NCBI RefSeq assembly: GCF_007655135.1
Contig: NC_045127.1
Location: 8,131,001-8,195,000, forward strand
Direction: 5' to 3'
Source of the DNA: Punica granatum
Taxonomy: Eukaryota; Streptophyta; Magnoliopsida; Myrtales; Lythraceae
Length of the DNA: 64,000 nt
The position numbers and the translations under genes are program-made. Positions 1-11,589 of this stretch are shown here, piece by piece. The notes beneath the pieces were generated by a model that had not been told where the DNA came from, searched no databases, and worked only from the letters and a program-made list of their open reading frames with translations. Every line of letters starts with the position of its first letter. Positions within the stretch are counted from its first letter, which is position 1.

Positions 1-969
1 AAAAAAAAACATTGATAAGTGTATCTCGAATTATCTAATCTGTGTTCTTAATAATCGAACGGTTTTTTGAACTTTGGGATTCCAAAAATATAAGATTGCG
101 AAATTTTGATTGTGAACCGATCCCCATTTGAGAATTAAAGGGAAAAGGAAATAGAGAAGTAATGGAAAAGGTTAATGAGAGCTTGAGATTATGTCAAATC
201 TGAGTTCCGCAAAAATGAAATTCTTTGAGAAAAGGCTACTCAAGGCTAAACTCGTCAAGAGAATGATTCTTGTTAACTAATTTTATGATTGAATGTATAG
301 TGGATAACAACGTAAAATGCATGTCTCTTCATTGTAATGAGTCGTTAATTAATGTTAAGAGAAAGACAGCAAAATCAACGATTACGATAGATTTACCATA
401 ATGAGTCCGATATAGATCATCAGACACTACGCTTACTGTTAATGAGCTGTCACCATTAGATTGCTTAAACCAAATTGAATATGACCATAAGCCCTTGATC
501 ATTTTCCTGTTTGTCTGGATCCCTTTTTCCAATATCCAAGTTCCACCATTATTAATATTAATTATAATTCAATATATATTTTTTTCTAAGCTGTAAATCA
601 ATATATATATAAATATATACATCACAATAATTATGAAGTGACCAAGTGAAGTATCGTGGATAAATTTTGAGTGCAGAGGCTTATGGAGAGTCGTACCATT
701 CTACTTCTGCATTAGGTCTCAGAATTGAAAGATCACACAACGTCGAATTAACATCAAACATTAAACATGTTTTTATATACTAGAGCATGACATACGCTAC
801 GCACGGAATTAAAAGTAATTTTAATTTAAAAGTTAAACTACCGCATGCGAAATACTATCAAATGCTATGCATATTAACCCTATCAAAATTCCAATTTGAA
901 AAGTTAATAAAAAAAAGATATATTATTGTGTTGAGAGGATACACATTAAAGAGGGGGTGAGAGGAAACA

Positions 970-1145
970 TGTTAAAGCAGTTCAACGTTTGTTCCGTTAA
1001 AGTAAGGTCAGGTTCGAGTCATTGTGAATACTGAAAAATCTATACTATGAGAGCTTTACTCCTTAATGGGCTGACTTGGCTCGATTGGATTAGTCGGAAC
1101 TCAATTGCGCTTTCGAATACCAAGGTTCACATCGAAAAAAAAAAA
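970..1145 (+). mobile_element. tRNA-derived SINE-like element
   Basis: A B-box-like pol III promoter motif (GGTTCGAGTC, 1011-1020) lies about 40 bp inside the element, and the sequence ends in an A-run (about 1135-1145). The 3' part contains a 'gattagtcgg' segment that recurs in similar form (aattagtcgg) in the SINE near 59.5 kb, which supports a shared SINE architecture. The A-box is degenerate and the 5' boundary is uncertain. A decayed tRNA pseudogene is the alternative. Confidence 0.5.
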
Positions 1146-2570
1146 GATGAGAGAGAGAGGTGGATAGAGAGAATTGCGAGAGGAGTTGAGACGAGGTAAT
1201 TATAAAAGAAATTAAAATTACATAATTATTTATTAACTTCCATTCATTTAGTGGTTGCCAATTAATCGTATTATTTCTTTATAGATAGTTTTGGAAAAGG
1301 AAAGTTAGACAAACTAATTTCATTCTCCAATTTGTAGTAATAATAGATAGATAGATGAAGTCGTATGTAAATGGAAAGGAGTCGAGTCAAGGAATAAATC
1401 AAGAGATCGTTCGTCAATAATGAACATAAGCTTATTCAGACACCATGTGATCACACTTTTATCAATATTACTCCGCAATCGGTTTTGGCCAGCAACGACG
1501 AGTTTCAAGACTATTTTTTGATGAATGATGAGCTATAGGACTAATTAAGAACACGAGCACTCCATATATAAGGTATTATCTAAAGATGGAACTAAATTAT
1601 GAAAACATGGGTGGTCGTGAAATAAATATATGTCTGGCCGAAGGAATCAAGATCCCTCGGTCAAGGGAAGAGCCCAAATATTGGATTGGATTCTCAATAT
1701 CTCGGCCTCCAATTGCGTGGAAACTTTAACTTATCGTCAACTGCTCGCGATAAAACAGGCAACTTATATATCGCGAGAAAACAAAGGAGAAAATGGGACA
1801 TTGACCCAGGAGGGAGAAGATGGTCAACTCACCGTCATCCTCTTCGGTATCGGGAAGATGGGTCGCATCGTGGACCACGTTGACCTCCCTAACCAATCAC
1901 CTCGATCGGCTCAATATAGGGGAATCTCCAATGCCACTGGCGTTGAAAAGATTTTGAAACTACATAATTTGATTGATTTCAATTTAGCGATTAGCAAATT
2001 ATATTTTGGTATTTTTCTAATAAACTCGTACGACGAACATATGCGAAGATCATGAGGTTGTTACTTGGCAACTAGCATGCCAATTTATACTAGTTTTCCT
2101 ATTTATGATTACTCGTGTTTTAACACCGCACTACGTATGTTATTGCTGGAGGTGCTAATGAATTTTGCCTTTACCAATACGGACGTACAAATCGTCGCGA
2201 TCAGTTAACACTCATATTTCATCATAGATCATGCCAATATTGTGAAGAGAAATTAGACTCAACCCGACTACAAGGGATAACAAAATCATGCTTAGGAAAT
2301 CGTATTATGGTCGCAATAGCTTTAAATATGCTTCTTGCAGCGATGGCTCGACAATATATATATATATATATAGAGGACGAGTATAAGTAAAAGCTAGTTT
2401 AAAATTGATTAGAACTAAGTAGGATTATATAAATATAAGTACCTTTTCTGCTATATAAGCTCATGGTTTATCTAGGAACCCGGATTAATTAAGCTAGCTT
2501 TTGCGAAAGTACAGAGAGTCGTCATTATTGATTAGTTATAATAAGATTTCAAAATTGAAGAAGATATATT

Positions 2571-2612
2571 TATATATATATATATATCATATCATATCAT
2601 ATCATACTATTA
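2571..2612. repeat. TA / CATAT microsatellite
   Basis: A TA dinucleotide run passes directly into about five CATAT units. A separate TA run is at 2352-2372. Simple-sequence repeats with no gene attached. Confidence 0.85.
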
Positions 2613-5163
2613 TTTAAGAGAAATCCTGATGTTATAAATTATAATCACCACATGTGTTCCCTATACTTAATTTTATTGGTAAAAATAATAATTTGTTTGC
2701 TCTCCTAAAAATATGGCCAATTTAATTTATATAGAAATAACAAATTGAGCTCTCGCTCGTCTCATAAATAACTAAACATAATTTCTATGTAATGGTCGAT
2801 TTCAAAAGCAACATACAATTAAAAAATCAAATTGAACTCCTAAGCTTCAGCCAAATGCTATTGGTATAAATATAATTTTGCACAATAAGATTTCAAACTT
2901 GAACAAGATATATGTATACATGGAGAAAAGCTATAGCATGATTAATATGAGGGGGGAGGGACCTACTGGTAAAGTTTATTCTCTATAATTTTTTTGACCA
3001 AATCCTTGCACCCGTTAATTTCTTTTCCCACCCACTTTTCTACTCTATTAAGTTTCTCGGGTTACACACTTCAAATAAAGTTAAAGGTTGCCTTTATAAT
3101 TCAATTTCGCAACTAATTTAGAAGTACAAATACTATTTCTCATTTTATTTTGTGCTTACAAAGAAAGCAATTCTTATATATATCATATATGCACGAGAAT
3201 GTAGTGATGATCCACATGACTCCTTAAGAATTAATCACGAGTCCTTTGCTTGACCCTCTTTTGATCCTTCTTTATATGCGACATATAGACGGATGGAGAA
3301 CGACAGTTATGACCAAATACCTTTGTTTTTCTCCAACCGAACTTAAAATAATTAACAATAAAGTAATTTATGTGACTTGTACTTCCATAATATAATTGAT
3401 ATATATTGAAGAAATTAACCTACCCCTTTATTAATAATTTTATTTCTCTAGCTCTTCTAACAATTAATATTGGAGTATATGAAAATGTGTCGCAATAGTA
3501 ATTACGTCTCTACTATCCATGCATGCATAGCAACCAAGATATTGGAAAACTGCATGAATATAATATTACAAATGTCAAATGCATTAGAGTTCGCAACGTG
3601 TGAAAAGTTTCAATTGCTGTTACTTGAAATTGAATTCAGAAATATGTCGTAAAGTAATAAGACAATATTAGCTTATATATGATGCCTATAAATGAATTAA
3701 CTTACCGCATGAATACGAAAGTAAACTAACAATCGAACATGCATTAGTCATCAAGTACATAATCAAGAGTTTGCTACGTTGAAATGATTGGTAATTAGTC
3801 ACATATATAAAGGTTTTTTACTAATCTTGTAATTGCACTCGCCGACATATATATACTTACAAAACTCCTCCATCAATATCAAATGAGAGTCTCTTTTCAC
3901 ATAAAAAAGTATGATTATATATTGTTTGTGTATATATATATATATATAGACTATAGAGAGAGAGACGTATATGCAAATCATAACTGCGAGAAGTGGATAA
4001 ATATATATTAGAAAAGATTATATATGGATATATATAGTTGGACTTGTGTACTTTAATGTCATTATTGTGTTTTCATGGTGACATGCAGCACTATGTACAA
4101 TAATACATCAGTGGTAGTGTGACAGCTATTGTCACATTATTAGGGTTCTTTGCTTTTTCCATGTTGTTCCTTTCCTCTGCCCTCTGCATGTTCTTCCAAT
4201 TTATCCAAAAATTCCATATACAAATTATAGGTCAATCGAACCTAAATATATATATATATATATATAGTCAATCAATTTATGTCAAAATAATGAGAAATAA
4301 TTATTACCATGAGAGATGTCGTGGGTTTGAACTAAAAAAGAAAGAAAAAAAAAAGCACTGATTGGGTTTCAATTCATTTGGGTTTAATTTGATATAAGAG
4401 ATATTTTGCATTTTAATCGTTGTTTTCTTCTTTTATTTTTCTTTTGCTTTTTGCTTTACGATATGATGTGTCGATTAATGTGGCAAATTATAATAATAAT
4501 TAAAAATTATGAACAAATTTCAAATTCGACTTTATCGAAAAGTTCACCAATATCTAAGTAGTGGGAGATCAACAAAACGAAAAGGAAAAGGTGAGTCGCC
4601 TTTTTGGACATTGGTGCTCGAGACGAGACGACAGGTCCATGCAAACAACAATTCTTCGAAGTGGTGTCTTGTCTTGAAGCATCATAAATCTTGTGTCGGC
4701 CTAATTATTGCGTAATGTTAATCAATCAATTAATTAATGTAGGTAAGTAGGGACAAATTAATTTAAAAAATTGCAACAAGTAGAGGGTCGATCTCTGTCC
4801 TGTTCCTATAAGAAATTTAGAAAATATGATAAAGGTGTCTAATCATTATTATTATTAATATATATGTTTACATAAGTGTATGAAATTGTTTTTGAAATTG
4901 GGGCAAGACATGGGGGAAAAAAATGAAATTGATTTGTCCCGTTCATATGGGCTTCGGCCCAATACCTTCTCTTCCATCTGAAAGCCCAATCGTGGACAAT
5001 ATTGATTCCATGGATATGTCCATTTTCTATGAGGAAACCCAAATCCAATCCAATCCAACGTTAAAAGTTAGCACCAAAGCTGAAGTCCTGCATAAATATT
5101 AAGAAAACGGATAAAGTAGTCGAGAATAAATAAATGTGTTGACAAAATTGTAAATATATTGTT

Positions 5164-5788
5164 TGTTGAGTATATCTCCTATTTAGTGGAGAACTCGAAA
5201 ACCCGAAGACCGGAGCGGTAACGAGATCGAACAAAAAATGAAGGGGCAAGATCTTAGATTATCCTGAAATTATATTTCTTATTTTGTAGGAATTTTATAT
5301 ATCTCTTAAATCTTCTAATAGTGAAATTATCTTCAAGGAATGTTAGATATAATTCTAGAATATCTTTATAATATTTCAAAGGGAAAATATCCTATGATTA
5401 TATTAGTATATTTTTGAGATATTGGGACGGTATTGTACCTATTTAAAATAGATATGGTCTTGTATCAAGACAAAACGTTATGTCAGAATCATGAGTAATC
5501 TTCTTGGGAATTCTCGGGTTTATTCTCTTAGAGTCTCCAGGGTTCATACAGCAAGAGAGTGATGAGAATTGAGATGATTGTGTGGCTATTCTTAGGTAGG
5601 GACTTGTAACGGAAGTTGGGAAACACGAGTATGATCTCGAGTCTATAATCTTCGGTTTATTGATCCAATGGAATCTCCTTACTTTGTTCGTGGATATTTC
5701 TCTTGACTTGAGGGTTTTACCACGTATATTCTGATGTTATTTCTTCCCTATTCTCGGTCTAAATTTATCGAATTCGACATCTTCCACG
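5164..5788 (+). repeat. 5' LTR of Copia relic
   Basis: Begins TGTTGAG and ends at a PBS-adjacent degenerate terminus. It aligns along its whole length with 7604-8237, sharing for example 'gaagaccggagcggtaacga'. Many substitutions and small indels separate the two LTRs, so the insertion is old. Confidence 0.85.
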
Positions 5789-5827
5789 ATAAATTGGTAT
5801 CAAAGCGAGGTTTCGGAGAGGACGAAT

Positions 5828-6560
5828 ATGTCGGGATCTAAGTTCAACGTGGAGAAATTTGATGGATCAAATGACTTTGGGCTATAGAAGATCAAGATGA
5901 AGGCTTTGCTTGTGCAGCACGACCTTGAGGGAATGCTAAAAGGAGAAAAGAAATTACCTGTGACCATGTCACCAGAGAAGAGGAAGACGGTGATGTTGAA
6001 GGCTCTAAACGCCATCCAGTTGAGCTTGTTGAATAAAGTTCTACGAGAGATATGCAATCAGGACTTTGGCACCGAAAGTGTGGACGAAGCTGGAATTGTT
6101 ATATCAGCAGAAATCCCTAACAAGTAGGTTGTAGTTGAGGCAAAGACTGTACCAGTTAAAAATGAGTCCGAAGACCCCCGCAGGTAATCATGTGGACCCC
6201 TTTAGTCAAACCATGGTGGTTCTCGCAAACGCGAACGTCAAGATTGAAGACGATGATCATGCTCTATTGGTGTTGTGTTCTTTCCCAAAGGCATACGAGA
6301 GTTTCATGAATACCGGTAGAATGAGTATCACCTTGGAAGATGTCAAAGTATAGTTGAACTCGAAGGAGTTATAGAAAAAAGTGATAGAGCTCCATGAAGG
6401 CAGCGATAAAGGCCTAATAGCAAGGGGCAGATCGAGCGAGAATGGGTCTCATGGCAGGAGTAAGTCAAGGGGCAGAAAACCGATTTGTTAGAATTGTAAC
6501 GACGAAAGCCATCTCAAGAGGGACTATCCAAGGCAAGCAAGAAAAGCATGCTCTTGGGGG
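5828..6560 (+). pseudogene. Copia gag pseudogene
   Basis: The frame opens with an ATG at 5828 (MSGSKFNVEKFDG), matching the usual start of Copia gag polyproteins that bind 'KFDGxN'. An in-frame TAG interrupts it after about 19 codons. Gag-like sequence continues in 5897-6120 (LVQHDLEGML) and in another frame at 6135-6353 (a LLCSFPKAYESFMN-type gag motif). A CCHC zinc-knuckle remnant may lie near 6480-6530, but it is degenerate. Several stops and frame changes make it non-functional. Confidence 0.8.
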
Positions 6561-6639
6561 ATGCGGTAGTAGTGGAAGAAAGCTACGAAGGAGGAGATAT
6601 TCTTATAGCAACAGGTGATGGGAATGCATGTGCCAAGAT

Positions 6640-7246
6640 TCTCATTACATCTGGCACGATAGGTATCATGCTGCACTTTTCATGTTTGCTATGATAGAGG
6701 ATTATTTTCTACTTATCGTTCCATAAAAGGTGGGAAAGTCCTTATAGCTAATGGTGACGCATGCAATATCGTCGGAGTGGGAGAAATGCGAATCAAGCTG
6801 CATACTGGTGGTGAGATTTTATTGGATGATGTTAAGCATGTTCTACAATTAAAAAAACTATGATCTCGTTGGGTACACTTGACAAGATTGGCTATAAGTA
6901 CAAGTGCCAAGGTGGAGTCGTAAGAATTTCGAAGGGCGCTCTCGTGGTGATGAAGGGACTGTTGCAGAAGGGCATGTGCATTCTCCAAAGAATGGCTTCA
7001 ACGACAACATTTAAGTGTCCAACTCCTAAAGTAAGGTACTTGCAGTCATTTATGGATTGTGGTGACTTGCTCGGGATTGATAATGTGGAAAACCACGGGT
7101 TGCATACGCGCAATAAGTCCTCAAAATTCCTTATCAGTAATGTGGCTTTTGATGTTCCTACTTTGGTCAAGCAGATCAAGGGCACATGGCAAGGACAAGT
7201 GGATAAGCCTAGGAGGAAGGTGGAGCTTGAGCCGAAAGCTCCGTAA
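6640..7246 (+). pseudogene. Copia pol fragment (protease to gag-pre-integrase)
   Basis: Sequence around 6740-6860 retains the region after the retropepsin site, with glycine/valine-rich strands ending in a DDVKHVLQLKK-like segment. 6860-7246 reads ISLGTLDKIGYKYKCQGG, typical of the gag-pre-integrase domain of Tnt1-like elements. The recognisable pol sequence then stops: integrase, RT and RNase H are missing and the right LTR follows within about 350 bp. Confidence 0.75.
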
Positions 7247-7603
7247 CTCAGCCTGGTATGGAGATACTTGGGATAGACCTGAATGAAGGGAGAAATCTCT
7301 TCAGTAGAATAGCTTACAAGCGGGAAACATGCGGAGTAAGCAGTTGAGACCGCGGGAACACTGTGGGCTTGCAAAGTTGGTAGCCTCATGTGACGCTGAA
7401 GTCAAGAATACGACTTGTCGAAAGGTCAACTTTGAATGGTGCACCACAATGAAGTTGAAGAAGCTCGGCACCTCGAAAGAGTCGAAAGGTCGCTTGGACT
7501 TGAGTAATCGCGCAGGATGAGGTGCAGCCCATGAAGAACTGTGATAGAACAGTTGAGTCTAGATCGATGTAGACTTTATGGAATACGAGCCAAGATGGAG
7601 ATT

Positions 7604-8237
7604 TGTTGACTATGTATCATATTCAGTAGAGAACCCAAAGACATGAAGACCGGAGCGGTAACGAGATTGCATGGAAAAGGAAGGGGCGATATCTCAGATT
7701 ATCCTGAGATTATATTTCCTATTTTGTAGGGATCTTATTGTATCTCTTAAATCTTTAGTGAAATTATCTTTAGGGGATGTTAAAGATAATTCTAGAATAT
7801 CTTTAGAATATTTCAAAGGGGGAAATATCTTGAAATATCCTATGACTATATTAGGATATCTTTGAGATTTTTGGAAGATATTGTATCTATTTAAAGGGGA
7901 TTGGGTATTGTATCAAGATATCGCGTTGTGTGAAAATCACAATTGATCTTCTTAGGAATTCTCAAATTTATTTTCTTGGAGTCTCTACGGTTCATATAGT
8001 AAAAGAGTTGTGAGAATTGAGAGGATTATGAGGCTATTCTCTGGTTGGGTCTTGTAATGGGAGCTGAGAAACACGAGTGTGATTTCAAGTGTGTAATCTT
8101 TAGTTTATTGATCTAGTGAAATCTCTATACTTTGTCCGTGAATGTTTTTCTTTGCCTTGAAAGTTTTATCAGGTATATCTTGGTGTTATTTCTTCTCTCT
8201 TCTCAATCTAAATTCCTCGAATTCAGTATCTTCTACA
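7604..8237 (+). repeat. 3' LTR of Copia relic
   Basis: Begins TGTTGAC directly after a purine-rich tract and ends TTCTACA. It is homologous to 5164-5788 throughout, with scattered differences. Confidence 0.85.
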
Positions 8238-8487
8238 ATATTATTTGTGAACGATGGAGAAATTAATTCTGAAAGACATTACAAAAATCCAATTGAACAT
8301 CTTTGAAACTGTACTTAGACTAGCGGAGTAAAATCAGCTAATGGAGGAAGGTGCTTCGTTGAGACTTGATGTTTACACTAACCGAAAATAAGTGCCTATG
8401 AAGGTAAAAACGAGAAAAGCAGTTGATTCATAACCTTACTATGAAAATACAGAAAATTCTTTATGTAAGAAAACATGCTTAATTTTG

Positions 8488-9064
8488 GGGTAAATATCAT
8501 TGCCACTCATCAAACTATGGGTGCATGTGAAATGTCACTTCCCAAACTTTGACAAGAAAAGTCCCAGTACCCAAACAATTGATGGGTAGAAATGTTGCCC
8601 TCCTCTCTCATTAAAGACGTATGATATATTATGGCATCAGTCCCTTTTTGAAAATCAACATTTGGTAATATTTTGTTAGCGTGTTTACTTTGGAGATGGA
8701 AGACACGAAGGTAAAAAGGAAAGAGGATGAGCGCGGATTTTTATACATAAATAAAGATATTTTATTCTTTTTATCATGATATTATAGTTATTTACTGTAG
8801 GTTAGCAAGTGATATTTTTATCAATGATTGTTTGGGGAATGAAATTTTTCTTTTTAAAGTTCGGAAAGAGGAAGAGTGCGGATTTTTATACGTAAATAAG
8901 GATATTTTAGTCTTTTTATCACGATATTATAGTTATTTATTGTAGGTTAGCAAGTGATATCTTTACCAATTGATTGTTTGGGGAATGGAATTTTTCTTTT
9001 TAAAGTTCGGGGAGTGAAAGTTTAGTTAAACCCATTGTTCGGGAAGTAGCAATGATAATTACCC
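8488..9064. mobile_element. Mutator-like MITE with 9-bp target duplication
   Basis: The element starts GGGTAAATATCATTGCCAC and its far end is the inverted counterpart (GCAATGATAATTACCC). The 9-mer TTAATTTTG lies directly outside both ends (8479-8487 and 9065-9073), the target-site length typical of Mutator-like elements. No transposase is encoded. The interior contains a direct duplication of about 145 bp (8722-9012). Confidence 0.85.
8722..9012 (+). repeat. Two tandem copies of a ~145-bp unit inside the MITE
   Basis: The stretch from 'gcggatttttatac' through 'tttttaaagttcgg' occurs twice (starting near 8731 and 8876) with few substitutions. The duplication is confined to the interior of the Mutator-like MITE. 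Confidence 0.8.
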
Positions 9065-9073
9065 TTAATTTTG

Positions 9074-11589
9074 ACAATAAATATCTTAGAAAACCCCTCA
9101 CAAAATGACTTTCGACGTAATTCAAGAGAAAAAACAGTATTTGTAGACAAGAAAATTTTAGATAAGCATATCACAAATGACGTGGCAAGTAAAAATTAAT
9201 AAGAATTTTTTAATGAATAATAATTATGATAATTATTCGAGTGATTAGCATTAAATTTTTTATTTCATAAAATTTGATTAGTGCTTCCTCACGTCACGTG
9301 ACAAGGTAAGATCACTTCTCATTTGTAGACTTAAAGTCTATATGATAAGCTGTTGCTCTCCGACTCATTCTGATTAATAAAATGCAGTGATCGTTTTGAA
9401 AAGAAATGAGAGGCCCAACAAGATATGCCATATTTCTTTTTTAATTTCAGTAGGAAAATTCCAAAAGAGAAAACAGCACCCGGCGGCACAGAAACGGAAT
9501 ATCGAGGCTCCATCAATATTTCCAACGTAAAAGAAACAAATCTAGTCAAGAGGGATGATCCACCAAATTAAGATGATGTTAAAGAAATGCTCAATATGTC
9601 GTATTTTTTTCTTTCAATTGTATGGAAGGCCCACAATTTAGTATAAGCAAATAAAAAGGTTAAATAATAAGATACAAATAATCTCACTAATAAAAAATAC
9701 AATTAGATAAACATGCGTCTCACTGCACTACAACTCTACATTCGCTTTTTCCAATATGCCATTAGTATGTTCATATTAGAAGAAAAATTTGACATCCGAG
9801 CGGAGATTAATTTGTCTATGGACATTTTATCGATTTCCATACTAAGAAAATTATCATTTTTAATAAGCCGATTTAACTCAAACTGAATTAGTCAGAATCT
9901 AATCGATTTCCACGTAGTAAAGTACGTGCCAAAAATATAAGTAGAAGAGGTCGAGGAATCTTACAAACAACAAGTCCATTTCCATTTTCCAATATTGTCG
10001 CGTTGCTTCCTCTCTCTCTCTCTCTCTCTCTGTTCATTGCCTTGTCTCTTCGGTTGCTCCAACAAAGACCAACTCACTAGGGTCCGCGGTAGGAAACAGC
10101 TGAAAACATCGGAAGGAAAGGGACTCCACGCTCTTTTTTTTTTTTTTTTTCCTGAACAAGGTACTCCACACTCACCAACCTGACGAGGGTCCCATACATC
10201 CAACTATAATTCATGGTCGAGTCTCGGTCGAAATTCGATAGCAGGAGGGCAAGGATCTGGATATATGTCAGGACTCGTAGACGCCTCCGTGCAGGACGTT
10301 GGGATACCGACAACTCTTCAAGAAGACAGTTTTTAGATCCTTCGTTTAATATGCAATGGAAGGTTAATTTACTGAGCGATTGTCATCGAAGCCATACTTT
10401 TAAGTCATGAGTACATGTGACCAAGCTCATCAGAGAAAAAAAAAAGAAAAAGAGAGTACTTGTGAGTTAAAGCTTTGGTTTGGATGTTTCATCACCGATG
10501 TAAAAGTACTAAATATAATTACATAAATATATATGTTACTTTCAGAATATATTAAAATGTTTAGAGAAGTAATAATTTAAAACCATTAAATTTAAAGTTA
10601 ATACTTAAAATGAGAATGAGTAGAAATAATTTTTATGATCATCTATTAACTCGTTGAATAAAATCACGTTTTCAATCCCAAAAATTAATTAAACAAATAA
10701 CTATTTCTGATTAAAAATTACTTATTCAATTTCTATCACACTAAGTATTAGCTTGTAATATAATATTTTCCATGAGAATAGTCAACTGCATGTCTATTAA
10801 ATGATTTGTTACGAGATATTACTTTACCATGATATGGTAGCTTATTAATAACATATGAAACGGCCCGTGGGACAAACAATAACTCACGTTCATTATCTTA
10901 CAACGTATAATCTTATTTGCAAAACCATATAAAACACTACCGGACCCAGCCTCCCGACTCCATGCCGAACTTCTTGAGTTCGAATTTTTCTCGAACTTGT
11001 CCTCTCACGCAAATTTCTGCGCCCTTGGTCCCTCTGATCCAGGCTTCACTTTCCTTGTAAGTCAAGATCCCGGTTCTTTCACATCGCACGCCTCGAGAGC
11101 GACTCGCAGTTTGTGTTCACCGATCATATCCCGTTCGGTCCGAATGACTTTCATATCTTATTATTATATATAATATATCGGTTATAAGAGAGGTTCATTG
11201 ATCAAATATAATAAAATAAAAATTTTAATAATTAATAAATGACACAGATAGTTTCACTTCATATTGAATCGTAACATCTTAATTATCAAGGGCGGGCTTG
11301 CGTCACTGTATAATTTCACTGCAACGTGTTGTATTCCCTCGAGTTGATTTAAAAACTTCAATCAGTTGGCATCTCCAGCTTCGTTCATATTTTAATGGCG
11401 TCCCCTCCATAAGAATCCACAACCCATCAACATGGGAATCTCAATTTCGTTGTCTATCTGCTCTGTTCCCGATCCCATTTAATGTCGTCACTCTGAAGGA
11501 TCCATTTGCAGGCCTCTTCCTCTTGACAGAACAGGGAGAAGCAGCAGCAGCAGCAGCAGCCAGAAGTTCACTTGCAGGGTCGAGAATCC
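9074..11589. other. Spacer upstream of the ent-kaurene oxidase gene
   Basis: No gene is recognised. Visible features are a CT run (about 10011-10031), a T run (about 10134-10150) and a somewhat GC-richer patch at 10920-11130. The last few hundred bases should contain the promoter and 5' UTR of the downstream gene. I see no unambiguous TATA box. Confidence 0.6.
11540..11560 (+). repeat. GCA trinucleotide repeat in the KO leader
   Basis: Seven GCA units lie about 30 bp upstream of the ATG at 11590, probably within the 5' UTR. Confidence 0.8.

Larger units (their letters stand above)
1..5160. other. AT-rich gene-poor spacer
   Basis: I find no convincing gene here. Open frames are short, without family motifs or splice-consistent partners. 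The region holds a SINE-like element near 970-1145, TA-rich microsatellites (about 2352-2372, 2571-2590, 3938-3950, 4244-4266) and a CATAT-type run near 2587-2612. The longest frame (1630-2055, 141 codons) resembles nothing I recognise. Confidence 0.7.
5161..8237 (+). mobile_element. Degenerate Ty1/Copia LTR retrotransposon, internally deleted
   Basis: Two direct LTR-like repeats (about 5164-5788 and 7604-8237) bracket only about 1.8 kb. A primer-binding-site-like stretch (TTGGTATCAAAGC, 5794-5806) follows the left LTR, as in Copia elements primed by initiator tRNA-Met. A purine-rich 'gatggag' tract precedes the right LTR. The interior encodes gag and the gag-pre-integrase part of pol, broken by stops. 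No integrase, reverse transcriptase or RNase H motif is visible, so this is a deleted, non-autonomous copy. ATATT occurs at 5156-5160 and 8238-8242 and may be the target duplication. The first 1-3 bases of the LTR are ambiguous. Confidence 0.85.

Noticed and set aside
1630..2055. 141-codon open frame beginning MSGRRNQDPSVKG
   Set aside because: No family motif, no splice partners, composition like surrounding spacer; probably chance.
9961..10410. Overlapping frames on both strands around a CT run and a T run
   Set aside because: Low-complexity composition and mutually exclusive frames; no recognisable protein.
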